Shown in pieces: positions 22,282-31,190 of a DNA stretch of 47,343 bases (positions are counted from its first letter, which is position 1; the number at the start of each line of letters is the position of its first letter). This stretch comes from Bacillota bacterium (GTDB lineage Bacteria > Bacillota > Sulfobacillia > JAJYWN01 > JAJZPE01): positions 1 through 47,343 of the forward strand of contig DASXUT010000061.1 in NCBI GenBank assembly GCA_036504675.1, given 5' to 3'. The notes below the pieces were generated by a model. The model searched no databases, was not told the origin of the DNA, and saw nothing but the letters and a program-made list of their open reading frames with translations. Position numbers and translations under genes: made by a program.

Positions 22282-24252
22282 TTGAATTCCTCCCAAGTCA
22301 TTTACCTTGTCGCCGTAGGCATTTACTTCGTCTTCTTCCTCCTCTTCGCGAGGTTCTTTTTTTGGAAGAGGTACGCCGACAACCACTACTGGCGCCGCCG
22401 CCCCTCCTTGAGTCAGGATAGCATCGCCGCCCTCGCCCACAAGCAGGGGACCCAGGTCCCCTTCATTTCCGTTTTCGTTCCCGCTCGGAGCGAGGCCGAT
22501 GTCATCGCCAAGACCTTCGACCACATGGTCAGCCTGGACTACCCGAAGGACAAGTACGAAGTGGTCATCGTGACCGATGAGAAAGAGACGATGGCCCGTG
22601 AGAAGAAGCGCCCGGCCGTCGCCGAGCACGCGGCCGAAATCCTAAGCCGCCCGCGGACCTCGGGCAAGACCGTCGGTCCCGAGGCCACCCGGGTGATCAT
22701 CTCCGTGCTCACCCACTTCGCCCTGGCCGACCAGCGGCGGTTGCCCGGCCCCTATGTCGAACTGCTCGACTCAGCCGGCCTCACGGAGCTCCCACGGGAG
22801 GGCCAGGAAGCCATCCTGCGCGAGGTCGCCGAGCTCCTCTATGGCGGGAAAGGCCGGACCGACCTGGGTCGCCTCTATCGGATCTTGCGTCGCAACGTGG
22901 CCGAGCTCAGCGACACCGACGTGCGCCGGGTCTACCCCTATTACTTGGCCCTGGCCATCCCGGTGGTGGCCGCCCTGTGCCGGATGCGCGGGGACGGCAA
23001 CGGTCGGATCGTCCAGGTGATGATCGCCCGGACCGCTCATGCCCACCACAAGGTCACCCGGAAGATCCTGACCTCGATGACGGCCATGGTCAGCGCCCGA
23101 GTCCTGACCGGGCTGGAGACGGCCAAGCGCCGCGGCCAGTTGGCGTCCCTTCTCCTCCGGCACTACGACCTCTGCTATCCGACCACCCAGGACATCGTCG
23201 AAGCCAGGCAGCGCCGCTACCAACAGGCCGGCAACGTCCCGGCCATCAAGCACGTGGTCGTCCCCTACGACTTCGACGGGATCATGTTTGGCCAGTGCAC
23301 CGGTCATCCGGTGCCCTCGACCAAGGGCCGGGCCCTCAACTACGCCCTGCCGCTGGTCGACAAGCGGGCGACGATGTGCGGCTTCTACGACGCTGAGAGC
23401 CGGCCCGACAGGCTGGTCCTGCTCTACGTGGCCTGGCGGCGCCTGCACTCTGGTGCCGAGCTCAAGATCCTCCAGGGTCCGGTGTTCCAGGTCCGCAACT
23501 TCTATGACATGAGCCCGTTCTGCAAGATCGCCGCGCTCTATCAAGCCATCGCGCACGACTGGTACATGCCGTCGCTCTTCCGACGGCTGCCATTCGTCGG
23601 CGGGACCAACCTCTTCGTCGACCGGCTGATGCTCGAGCGGATGGGCGGGTACGACAAGACGTCCCTCACCGAGGACCTGGAACTCGGAGCCCGGGCCTAC
23701 CTGCAATCGGGGGCTTGGCCTGAGTACCTGCCCTACTCCTCAAGCGAGCAAACCCCGCCGACGGTGAGGGGTTTCTTCCGCCAGCGCCTGCGCTGGGGCA
23801 CCGGGCACCTGCAGGTGATGGACAAGATCCGCGAGGACAAACGCTACCCGGCCGACCGGAAGCGGGTCATTCTCAAGGAGCTCTTCATCAAGGGACAGGT
23901 CGAGTGGACGATCTACCAAGCGGCCACCTTCGTCCCGCCGGTCGTCCTAATCCTCTGGTGGACCGGGCACGTCGACCCAAACATCCTGCCCGAGTTCGTC
24001 CGGTGGATCCTCAACGCCCTGAGCCTCATGTACATCACCTTCACCATCTACGCCTACTACCGCTACTCGCCATACCTCGACATGACCTCCCGGCCGATCT
24101 CGACCCTCGGCCGGTGGGGAGTCATCTCGCAGCTCTTCGTCCTTCCCTTGGCCGCCTTCCTCTTCCCCGTTCCCTACAGCAGCGCCCTCGTCCTCAAGGG
24201 TCTCAACATGCAACCGAAGAACTGGGTGAAGACGCCGCGAACGCGGGAATAG
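22282..24252 (+). CDS. Membrane glycosyltransferase family 2 with a ~200-residue insertion
   Basis: An integral membrane transferase using a nucleotide-sugar. One transmembrane helix lies near the N-terminus, then the GT2 core starts with ISVFVPARSEADVI and YEVVIVTDEKE. The metal-site YDAES, the acceptor-site TEDLELG and the processive-type RQRLRWGTG motif follow, and three or four helices close the protein. Between the VVIVTD strand and the KGRALNYAL segment is a ~200-residue helical insert not typical of the family. The start is unclear: TTG 22282 (GAGG nine bases upstream) is used; TTG 22237 would add 15 residues. Product unknown; a surface or extracellular polysaccharide is likely. Confidence 0.82.
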   Translation: MNSSQVIYLVAVGIYFVFFLLFARFFFWKRYADNHYWRRRPSLSQDSIAALAHKQGTQVPFISVFVPARSEADVIAKTFDHMVSLDYPKDKYEVVIVTDEKETMAREKKRPAVAEHAAEILSRPRTSGKTVGPEATRVIISVLTHFALADQRRLPGPYVELLDSAGLTELPREGQEAILREVAELLYGGKGRTDLGRLYRILRRNVAELSDTDVRRVYPYYLALAIPVVAALCRMRGDGNGRIVQVMIARTAHAHHKVTRKILTSMTAMVSARVLTGLETAKRRGQLASLLLRHYDLCYPTTQDIVEARQRRYQQAGNVPAIKHVVVPYDFDGIMFGQCTGHPVPSTKGRALNYALPLVDKRATMCGFYDAESRPDRLVLLYVAWRRLHSGAELKILQGPVFQVRNFYDMSPFCKIAALYQAIAHDWYMPSLFRRLPFVGGTNLFVDRLMLERMGGYDKTSLTEDLELGARAYLQSGAWPEYLPYSSSEQTPPTVRGFFRQRLRWGTGHLQVMDKIREDKRYPADRKRVILKELFIKGQVEWTIYQAATFVPPVVLILWWTGHVDPNILPEFVRWILNALSLMYITFTIYAYYRYSPYLDMTSRPISTLGRWGVISQLFVLPLAAFLFPVPYSSALVLKGLNMQPKNWVKTPRTRE

Positions 24253-24294
24253 AAGCGCCGGTGCGCCCACGGCCCCAGCCGATTACAGTACAAG

Positions 24295-24321
24295 GGCCCC
24301 GGGAGGGCCACTCCCGGGGTC
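24295..24321. terminator. GC-rich stem-loop between convergent genes
   Basis: GGCCCCGGGAG and CTCCCGGGGTCC form a long stem with a 5-base loop between the glycosyltransferase and the convergent second decarboxylase gene. Neither side has a good T run, so it is at best a weak bidirectional terminator. Confidence 0.4.
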
Positions 24322-24374
24322 CATCCATGTTGGCGGAAGGTCAGGCGGGTCTCGCCACGCGGGTCGGGGCGGTC

Positions 24375-24833
24375 TCAATACCACAGAATGGCGGCGGCGA
24401 AGACTGAGGCGTGGTCCTGGACCTGGCAGTCGATGGCCCGAGAGCGGACCTCGGCCAGCTCGAGACCACGGGCGGCGAAGGCTTCGTCGACCATCCCCCG
24501 GACCATGCCTTCGGCTTTCTCCCGGCTGCAATAACCGGAGTACTCCATGATCATCCCGATGGATGAGCGGGTGAAGCCGACCCCGACGGCCGCGGCGATG
24601 AGCATGCCGGGCTGATCGCTGACGACCGACCCATAGGCCACCGGGGTCAGGCTCCCCGGCGGGAGGTCGAGGTCATCGACGACCTTGGCTCCAGGCGGCA
24701 GGATGCTGCTGACCCGGAGCAGGTTGAGGTTGCCGACGCCGGCGGCGATGAGGGCCTTATCGAAGGCGGTCAGGTCGGTCCGGCCGATGCCCGAGCCGGC
24801 GACCAGCGTTACTTTGGTCGGAGTGGGAAGCAA
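24375..24833 (-). CDS. pdaD: Pyruvoyl-dependent arginine decarboxylase (second copy)
   Basis: A paralogue of the enzyme at 14384-14842: same length (152), same self-cleavage motif LRVSSILPPG with Ser42-Ser43, and MIMEYSGYC with the catalytic-region Glu. The two differ widely elsewhere, so this is not a recent duplicate. The start is a TTG at 24833 preceded by GGGGGTGA ten bases upstream. It lies 131 bases after aspS on the same strand and may be co-transcribed with it. No agmatinase is adjacent. It could prefer a different substrate or simply be a second arginine decarboxylase. Confidence 0.9.
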   Translation of the reverse strand: MLPTPTKVTLVAGSGIGRTDLTAFDKALIAAGVGNLNLLRVSSILPPGAKVVDDLDLPPGSLTPVAYGSVVSDQPGMLIAAAVGVGFTRSSIGMIMEYSGYCSREKAEGMVRGMVDEAFAARGLELAEVRSRAIDCQVQDHASVFAAAILWY

Positions 24834-24964
24834 CCGGTGGTCACCCCCAAAATGGGCGGCCGCCCGGCCGCCTCGTCATCGGGGCGCCGCACACCGTGCT
24901 GCTCCCACCGTGCTCCCCGCCGCCCGTTACTCAGTATCCGACGGCGAGAGCGTGGCTATGCGCG

Positions 24965-26257
24965 TCAGGGGGTCAGGCGCGTCCGGTCACGGGGAAAGAG
25001 GGCCGCCTCGCGGAGGTTGGAAAGCCCCAGGAGTCTGGCCGTCAGACGCTCGAGCCCGATGGCCAACCCACCGTGGGGCGGCATCCCGAGGCGGAAGGTT
25101 TCCAAGTAGGAGGCGAAGCCCTCGGGGTTGAGCCCGAAACGGGTGAGGCTCTCAACAAGTTGTGGGTAAAGGTGGATGCGCTGGCCGCCGGTGGTCACCT
25201 CGAGTCCCCGGAAGAGAAGGTCAAAGCTGCGGGTCAGGGTCGGATCGTCCGGATCGGGATAGGCGTAAGCGGGCCGCTTGTTGGCCGGCCAGGTGGTGAC
25301 GAAGACCAGCTCCCCCCGCCCGTGGACGGCCATGTACTCGCAGATGAGCCGCTCGCCCTCGGGGTCGAGCCCCTCGGCCGGGCTCTCCTTGCCGTACTCC
25401 CGAGCCAGGATGCCCTGGACCTCGGCCAGGGGTAGGCGCGCCGGCTTGACCGCCGGCGGCAGCTTGGCTTCCAGCAACTCGAGCTCAGGCGCGCATCGCC
25501 AACCGACCCGCTCAAAGACGTGGGCCAGGAGTTCGTCCTCCAGGTCCATCAGGTCTTCGTCGCTGTCGATGAAGCCCATCTCCAGGTCGAGGCTGGTGAA
25601 CTCATTGATGTGGCGCGAAGTGTTGTGCTCCTCGGCCCGATAGACATGACCGACTTCGAAGACCCGTTCGTAGCCCGCGCCGACCAGCATCTGCTTGTAG
25701 AACTGCGGGCTTTGGGCCAAATAGGCCGGGCGGTCGAAGTAGTTCAGGGCGAACAGTTCAGAGCCGCCTTCGGTCCCTGTGGCCACGATCTTCGGCGTGG
25801 AGATCTCGGTGAAGCCGCGGCCGCTCAGGAAATCGCGGAAGCCGGCCATGATCTCCGATTGGACGGAGAAGATGGCGTGGACCTTCGGGTGCCGTAGGCT
25901 CAGGACCCGGTGGTCGAGGACGAGGTCGAGCCCGGCCAGGAGGTCCTTCTTGTTCACCTCGAAGGGCAGGGACTGCTCGGCCAAAGCCACGATCTCCAGC
26001 TCGGACAGCCTGATCTCGGCCCCCGAAGGGGCCCGTTCGTCGAGGGCCACCTTCCCGGTGACCCGGACGACGCTTTCGATGGTCAGGGCGGAGACCTGGT
26101 CGTCGTGACCCTCGGCGACCACCTGGAACAGACCGTCGCGGTCGCGGATGACGATGAAGGTCAGGTTCCCGAGGGCCCTGATGACGTGGACCCAGCCGGC
26201 CGCCACCACCGTCCGGCCGGCGTGGGATTTCAGGTGCCTGGACGTGACGCGTTCCAT
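24965..26257 (-). CDS. aspS: Aspartyl-tRNA synthetase, archaeal type, probably non-discriminating
   Basis: Class II synthetase of 430 residues, much shorter than the ~590-residue bacterial AspRS because the GAD insertion domain is missing; this is the archaeal/AspRS2 form. The OB-fold domain leads to motif 2 (RVFEVGHVYRAEEHNTSRHINEF) and motif 3 (GLAIGLERLTARLLGL). In the anticodon domain a His follows GWV (GWVHVIRAL), and Pro appears in ERAPSGAE. These positions (His26, Pro85 in archaeal numbering) are those of non-discriminating enzymes, which also make Asp-tRNA-Asn for GatCAB. The gene is preceded by a T-box leader with a GAC specifier. Confidence 0.93.
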   Translation of the reverse strand: MERVTSRHLKSHAGRTVVAAGWVHVIRALGNLTFIVIRDRDGLFQVVAEGHDDQVSALTIESVVRVTGKVALDERAPSGAEIRLSELEIVALAEQSLPFEVNKKDLLAGLDLVLDHRVLSLRHPKVHAIFSVQSEIMAGFRDFLSGRGFTEISTPKIVATGTEGGSELFALNYFDRPAYLAQSPQFYKQMLVGAGYERVFEVGHVYRAEEHNTSRHINEFTSLDLEMGFIDSDEDLMDLEDELLAHVFERVGWRCAPELELLEAKLPPAVKPARLPLAEVQGILAREYGKESPAEGLDPEGERLICEYMAVHGRGELVFVTTWPANKRPAYAYPDPDDPTLTRSFDLLFRGLEVTTGGQRIHLYPQLVESLTRFGLNPEGFASYLETFRLGMPPHGGLAIGLERLTARLLGLSNLREAALFPRDRTRLTP

Positions 26258-26318
26258 TAGTTATCTTCCTCCGCTCTCCCGGGTTCCGGGAAGTCGTTTG
26301 TGATCGGCACGGGAATAC

Positions 26319-26551
26319 AAAAAGCCCCTCGTCCGACAAGGGACGAGAGGCTGCTCGTGGTGCCACCCTAGTTGACGCCCGGCCCTTCGGCCTTGGGCGC
26401 GTCTTTCCGACCCGGTAACGGGGGTCGGCTACCGTTCGGTCTCCGGGTCGTCTTTCGCCTCGCGCGCCGGGCCGGGTTCTCAGCTTGACCCCGACTCTCT
26501 GTACCTCGCCTGTGAGCTACTCTTCCCGTCATCGACCGCTGGCCTGATTTA
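26319..26551 (-). ncRNA. T-box leader controlling aspS (Asp specifier GAC)
   Basis: On the minus strand the RNA starts about 26551. Stem I carries the AGTA element (GAAGAGTAGC) and the apical CAGAGAGTCGGGG/GCTGAGAA pattern. On its 3' side GAAAGACGACC offers GAC (26452-26450), an Asp codon, followed by a purine as required. The T-box sequence AGGGTGGCACCACG lies at 26369-26356. The terminator stem (26350-26325) is followed by TTTTT (26323-26319). Uncharged tRNA-Asp should favour the antiterminator and turn aspS on. Confidence 0.93.
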
Positions 26552-26557
26552 ACTGCC

Positions 26558-26587
26558 ATTATAGCCCTGCCCATCCGGCCGTGTCAA
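26558..26587 (-). promoter_or_regulatory. aspS promoter (TTGACA-18-TATAAT)
   Basis: On the minus strand TTGACA lies at 26587-26582 and TATAAT at 26563-26558, placed just before the T-box leader. Confidence 0.88.
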
Positions 26588-26754
26588 GACTTTGTCCCGT
26601 TTCGTTGTCCCGTTTCGTGTCCCGTTTCGGCCCCGTTTCGCGTTTCTGTCCGTCGGCTACGGAGGCCCGAGGCGCCGCCGGGTCATATAAAGCACAGGCC
26701 TCACCAATACTAGCTGTACCGCCCCGCTCCAGCACTTACTTCGGGAATCGGGCG

Positions 26755-28917
26755 GTGGTGAAGGCCTTGGAGAGAAGACACGAACGGAAGACGGTCGAGC
26801 CAGAGAAGGCCACGGCGACCCGCGGCGGACGCGGCCCTGATAAGCCGGGCGACCGGGTCCTGCGGGTGGCCGTCCCCGTGCTCATCGCTCTGGCGGCCGG
26901 CGTGGTCATCGTCTTCGCGGCCCTCATCTTCCTGGTCCGCCTGCCGACCCCCCAGACGTCCTTGGCCACCAGGATCCTCGACGTCAACGGCAACCTGGTC
27001 GGCCGGGTGGCCGTCGAGAACCGCACCGAGGTGCCCCAGTCCGACCTGCCGATGAACCTGCAGAACGCTACGGTGGCCGTCGAGGACGACCGCTTCTTCT
27101 CCCACCACGGGGTCGACCCTCGAGGGATCATCCGGGCCGCCTACCGCAACCTGCTGGCCGGTCGGGTGGTCGAGGGCGCCAGCACGATCACTCAGCAATT
27201 GGTGAGGAACCTGTACCTCACCCAGACAAGGACCTTCAGCCGCAAGATCCAGGAAGCCCTCCTGGCGATCAAGTTCGAGTCGGTTTACACCAAGCGAGAA
27301 ATCCTGGCGATGTATCTGAACACGATCTTCTTCGGCCAGAGCTCGTACGGGGCCGAGGTGGCCTCGGAGACGTACTTCGGCAAGCCGGTCCACTCGCTGG
27401 ACCTCGCCCAAAGTACCATGCTCGCCGGGATCATCAGAAGCCCGGAGAACTACAACCCCTTCACCAACCTCTCGGCCGCGACCGGCCGTCGTAGCCTGGT
27501 CCTGGACAAGATGGTCGTCCAGGGCTACATCACGGCCAAGCAGGCCACCGAGACCAAGAGTGAGCCGGTAGTCCTCAACCCGACTCGGGCCGCACCGCGG
27601 GCCGCACCGTACTTTATTGACTACGTCACCAAGCAGATCGCCGAGCGCCACCCGGACATCGCCAAAGACCTGGCCGTCGGCGGCTACACCGTGGAGACGA
27701 CCCTTGACCTGAAGATGCAGGCGGCCGGCGAGACGGCCTTCAAGGCCGGGATGCCGGCGGGAAGCAAGGACAGTGCGGGGATCACTCAGCCCCAAGGGGC
27801 GCTGGTGGCCATCGACCCGACCAACGGCTACATCAAGGCGATGATCGGCGGCCGCAATTTCGGCGAGAGCCAGTTCAACCGGGCCTACCAAGCCAAGCGT
27901 CAGCCGGGCTCATCCTTCAAACCCTTCCTGTACACGGCCGTCCTCGACCATGGCTACACGGTGGTTGACCGGCAGGTCTGCGAGCCGGTGAGTTTCCCAG
28001 GGGTCGGCAGGGTCCCCTATGAGCCCCAGGACTATGGCAACGAACCATATCACTATCAGGCTATGACCCTCCGGCGGGCGGTGAAGATCTCCGACAACGT
28101 CATCGCCGTCCGCTGGGCCAACACGATCGGGCCGGCCCAGGTGGTCAAATACGCCCATCTGATGGGCATCCAGAGCTATCTGGAGCCGAACCTGTCCATC
28201 GCCCTCGGCAGCTATGAGGTGTCTCCCCTGGAGATGGCCGTCGGCTACTCGACCCTGGCCGGTGGAGGCAACCTCACCACCCCCCTGGCCATCCTCCGGC
28301 TGCGGGACCGCAACGGGAAGATCATTGAGGAGAACCGCCCGTCCGTCAGCCAGGTCGTCGACCCGCGAGTGGCCTACGTCATGACCAACGTCATGCAGAG
28401 TGTCTTCGAACCCGGCGGGACTGGCTCCAACCTGACCCCAATCATCAACCGGCCGGCCGCCGGGAAAACCGGGACGACCGAGGACTACCGCGACGCCTGG
28501 TTCGCCGGGTTCACCCCGGACCTCGTGGCCGCGGTCTACGTCGGCAACGACGACCCGAGGGCGCCGGTGACCGCCCCCGGCGGGCGTCTGGCCGGCCCGA
28601 TCTGGGCCAACTTCATCCGCTTGTCCCTGGCGGATGTCCCGCCCCATGACTTCATTCGCCCCCCTGGGGTCATCGACGTCCAGGTCTGCGCCGACTCCGG
28701 ACTGCTGCCGGGGTACGATTGCCCGGTGGTGACCGAGATCTTCGTCGCCGGGACCGAGCCGACCCAGGTCGATGTCGGTCAGGGTTACAGCCCCGGGGCG
28801 AGGGGGCTCACCGGCGGCGGCGCGCCGGCACCGGGGGGGACCACGACCCCCTCCACGCCGCCGGCCATCACGCCTCGGCAGAATCGACCCGGTCGCCGGT
28901 TCACCTGGCCGTGGTGA
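26755..28917 (+). CDS. Class A penicillin-binding protein (PBP1A family)
   Basis: Bifunctional peptidoglycan synthase. After a charged cytoplasmic start comes one membrane anchor (VLIALAAGVVIVFAALIFLV). The GT51 glycosyltransferase domain has the catalytic VEDDRFFSHHGVD and GASTITQQL. The transpeptidase domain has the active-site SSFK, SDN and KTGTT motifs. The C-terminus is a Gly/Pro/Thr-rich tail ending in basic and Trp residues. The frame is open from 26581, but the first ~58 residues look non-coding and overlap the divergent aspS promoter; the GTG at 26755 (or 26758) is used, although no strong ribosome binding site is seen. Confidence 0.92.
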   Translation: MVKALERRHERKTVEPEKATATRGGRGPDKPGDRVLRVAVPVLIALAAGVVIVFAALIFLVRLPTPQTSLATRILDVNGNLVGRVAVENRTEVPQSDLPMNLQNATVAVEDDRFFSHHGVDPRGIIRAAYRNLLAGRVVEGASTITQQLVRNLYLTQTRTFSRKIQEALLAIKFESVYTKREILAMYLNTIFFGQSSYGAEVASETYFGKPVHSLDLAQSTMLAGIIRSPENYNPFTNLSAATGRRSLVLDKMVVQGYITAKQATETKSEPVVLNPTRAAPRAAPYFIDYVTKQIAERHPDIAKDLAVGGYTVETTLDLKMQAAGETAFKAGMPAGSKDSAGITQPQGALVAIDPTNGYIKAMIGGRNFGESQFNRAYQAKRQPGSSFKPFLYTAVLDHGYTVVDRQVCEPVSFPGVGRVPYEPQDYGNEPYHYQAMTLRRAVKISDNVIAVRWANTIGPAQVVKYAHLMGIQSYLEPNLSIALGSYEVSPLEMAVGYSTLAGGGNLTTPLAILRLRDRNGKIIEENRPSVSQVVDPRVAYVMTNVMQSVFEPGGTGSNLTPIINRPAAGKTGTTEDYRDAWFAGFTPDLVAAVYVGNDDPRAPVTAPGGRLAGPIWANFIRLSLADVPPHDFIRPPGVIDVQVCADSGLLPGYDCPVVTEIFVAGTEPTQVDVGQGYSPGARGLTGGGAPAPGGTTTPSTPPAITPRQNRPGRRFTWPW

Positions 28918-28990
28918 CCTTAGGGGCAGGCCGGCTGGTTGCGCCGGTGGGCGGTCGGTAGGGGCGGGTGAATGATCAGGGCACAGATAA

Positions 28991-29018
28991 GCCCGGCCAG
29001 ATGGCCGGGCCTTCTTTG
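28991..29018 (+). terminator. Terminator after the PBP gene
   Basis: GCCCGGCC/GGCCGGGC (28991-28998, 29003-29010) with an AGAT loop is followed by CTTCTTTGTCT. It lies about 75 bases after the PBP stop and just before the convergent GGDEF gene end. Confidence 0.75.
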
Positions 29019-29044
29019 TCTCGGGGACTGTCGGCCTACTCTGC

Positions 29045-30238
29045 TTACGACTTTACCAGCAGCTCGCCCGCATTGCAGATGCAGTTGGAGCCGCGGGACT
29101 TGGCGAGGTACATCGCCTGGTCGGCGACCCGCACCAGATCGCCGGGGGCCGGCGTGTCGGTGGGGTAAGTACACATGCCGATGCTGACCGCGACCGGGAG
29201 TTCGGCCCCATCGACCGTGACCCTCGACTCGACGACGACGTCTCTGATTCGCTCGGCGATCCGCTCGGCTAGCTCGGCATCGGTGCGGGGGAGCATCACG
29301 ACGAACTCATCGCCGCCGTAGCGGACGATCTTGTCGGTGTTCCTGGTGTAGCCCTGCAGGACCCGGGCTACCGTCTGGAGGGCGAGGTCGCCGGCGTGGT
29401 GGCCGTAAGTATCGTTGAAGGCCTTGAGGTCGTTGATGTCGACGAAGAGGATGGTCACCGGCTCGCCCTTGTCGGTCAGGGCCGGAAAGCGGTTCTCCAG
29501 CCAGTCGGCAAAGTAGCGGTAGTTGTAGACGTGGGTCAGCCGGTCGGTGATCGCCTGGAGGCGGACCTCGTCCATCTCGTTCATGATTCGGAAGAACTGA
29601 TTCAACCCGACCAGGCAAACCGAGACGATGAGGGCGCCGTAAGGACCTCGGTCAAGGTAGAGGATGGCCATCACCACGGCCAGCACATGGTAGAGAAGGG
29701 TGGCGCTCCTTCGCTCGAGGAGGGTGCGGTACAAGACGGGGACCCACCGCTGGTGCTCGACGAAGGCCATCCGCGCGCCGATCAGGCCCAGGTTAATCAG
29801 ATCGTAGGTGACGGTCGCCAGGAACAACGGGATGAAGCCGAAAGGCAGGATGAGTTGCCCGTAGCCACCGGCCACCGCTCGGAAGACGGCGGCCGCCGCC
29901 CCGATGCTCAGGGCGAAGTGGCCGACGTTGAAGAACGTCCGGAGGGGATGGAACTTCTGGGTGAAGGTCCAGAGGAGGACCGCCGGCAGGGTGGACCACA
30001 TGGCCACCGCCGGGCCGTGAGCGGCGATGGCGGCGACGACGATGGGAAAGGCGGCGGTTATCTTGAGCCCTGACGGCAGGGTGACCAGGCGTTGACTGAA
30101 GAGCACGTAGAGCAAGGTGAGAAAGAGAAGCGACAGGACCGAGCCGGGCGGGATGGATGGCGTGAGGTAGAGCATGAGCAGCCCGCCGACGGTCCCGATG
30201 GCGGCCTGGTAGAATCGGGCCGCGGCTGGTTCGCCCAT
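29045..30238 (-). CDS. Membrane diguanylate cyclase (GGDEF)
   Basis: Makes cyclic di-GMP. The N-terminal ~215 residues contain six or seven hydrophobic helices forming a membrane sensor of unassigned type. The C-terminal GGDEF domain (about 230-390) has DRLTHVYNYRYF, FVDINDLKAFNDTYGHHAGD and an intact RYGGDEF. The inhibitory RxxD site (RNTD) lies five residues before GGDEF, so product inhibition is expected. The ATG follows GGGTGAG, and the EamA transporter gene stops one base upstream, so these minus-strand genes form an operon. An HD-GYP protein that could degrade the product lies at 36.8-38.0 kb. Confidence 0.92.
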   Translation of the reverse strand: MGEPAAARFYQAAIGTVGGLLMLYLTPSIPPGSVLSLLFLTLLYVLFSQRLVTLPSGLKITAAFPIVVAAIAAHGPAVAMWSTLPAVLLWTFTQKFHPLRTFFNVGHFALSIGAAAAVFRAVAGGYGQLILPFGFIPLFLATVTYDLINLGLIGARMAFVEHQRWVPVLYRTLLERRSATLLYHVLAVVMAILYLDRGPYGALIVSVCLVGLNQFFRIMNEMDEVRLQAITDRLTHVYNYRYFADWLENRFPALTDKGEPVTILFVDINDLKAFNDTYGHHAGDLALQTVARVLQGYTRNTDKIVRYGGDEFVVMLPRTDAELAERIAERIRDVVVESRVTVDGAELPVAVSIGMCTYPTDTPAPGDLVRVADQAMYLAKSRGSNCICNAGELLVKS

Positions 30239-30239
30239 A

Positions 30240-31190
30240 TCATCTCACCCCACTTCCCCGTTTTTCTTCAGTGGTATTCGCCGGGTTCGGGGGGTTTCCT
30301 CCCGCCTGTCGAACAATGGACACTTGACCAGAAATAACCACGAAGGCCACCCCGGCAAGGGCCAATAGACCCCCGACCACCGCCGCGGCGCTGAGGGTCT
30401 CGCCGAAAAAAAAGTAGCCGAGGAGAATCCCGCCGGTGACCTCCTGGGTGGCGATGAGGTTGGCGGTGGCCGCCGTGGTCCGCCGTAGAGCGGCGTTATA
30501 GAGGGTGTGGCCGAGGCCGGTCGGCAGGAGGCCCAACAGAATGACGGCGACGAGGGTCGGTCCGTTGATGGCTGAAGCCCGCGACCACGGTCGCCCGACC
30601 GGCAGCAGGACCAGCGCGGCCAGCAGGTAGACCCAGAAGGTGTAGCGGAAGAGCGGGTGACGGCCGCGCACCGACCGGCCGGCCAGGGAATAGACGGCAT
30701 AGGACAATCCGGACAGGAGGGCAAGCAGGTCTCCGGACAGAGAGGAGGCGGTGGTTCTCGGTTCGAAGCCGACCATTACCGCCAGGCCGAGGAGGGAAAG
30801 GCCGATGCCGGCGAAGCGGCCGCGGGAGAGGCTCTCTCCGAGCCACCGCGGGCTGAGGACGGCCACGAAGACCGGGGACAGGTTGACCAAGACCAGGGTG
30901 TGGGCGATGGAAGTGCGGCCAAGGGCCAGGATGTAGGCCATGAAGTGGATGGCGGCGATGACGCCGATGCCGGCCAGGGGTGCAATCTCCCGAGGGCGGA
31001 TGCCCATCGGCGTTCGGGTGACAAGCCCCCCCAGGGCGACAAAGGCCGCTCCGATGAGGAGCCGATCGGCGGCCAGCGCCGCCGGAGGGACCTGGCCGGC
31101 GAACCGGACCAGAATGGCCGCCGAGGCAAAAAAGGCCGTCGCCGTAATGGCCAGGAGGCTACCGGCGGGTTCGCCAGAGCGGCCCGACAC
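30240..31190 (-). CDS. EamA-family (DMT) transporter
   Basis: A ten-helix drug/metabolite transporter made of two EamA halves (about 10-135 and 155-290), with family-like segments such as ILALGRTSIAHTLVLVNLSPVFVA and NAALRRTTAATANLIATQEVTGGILLGYFFFGE. Substrate is unknown; relatives export amino acids or metabolites. The GTG at 31190 is chosen because AAAGGGGGG lies a few bases upstream; this overlaps the 3' end of the MFS gene by 32 bases, supporting coupled expression. Confidence 0.88.
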   Translation of the reverse strand: MSGRSGEPAGSLLAITATAFFASAAILVRFAGQVPPAALAADRLLIGAAFVALGGLVTRTPMGIRPREIAPLAGIGVIAAIHFMAYILALGRTSIAHTLVLVNLSPVFVAVLSPRWLGESLSRGRFAGIGLSLLGLAVMVGFEPRTTASSLSGDLLALLSGLSYAVYSLAGRSVRGRHPLFRYTFWVYLLAALVLLPVGRPWSRASAINGPTLVAVILLGLLPTGLGHTLYNAALRRTTAATANLIATQEVTGGILLGYFFFGETLSAAAVVGGLLALAGVAFVVISGQVSIVRQAGGNPPNPANTTEEKRGSGVR

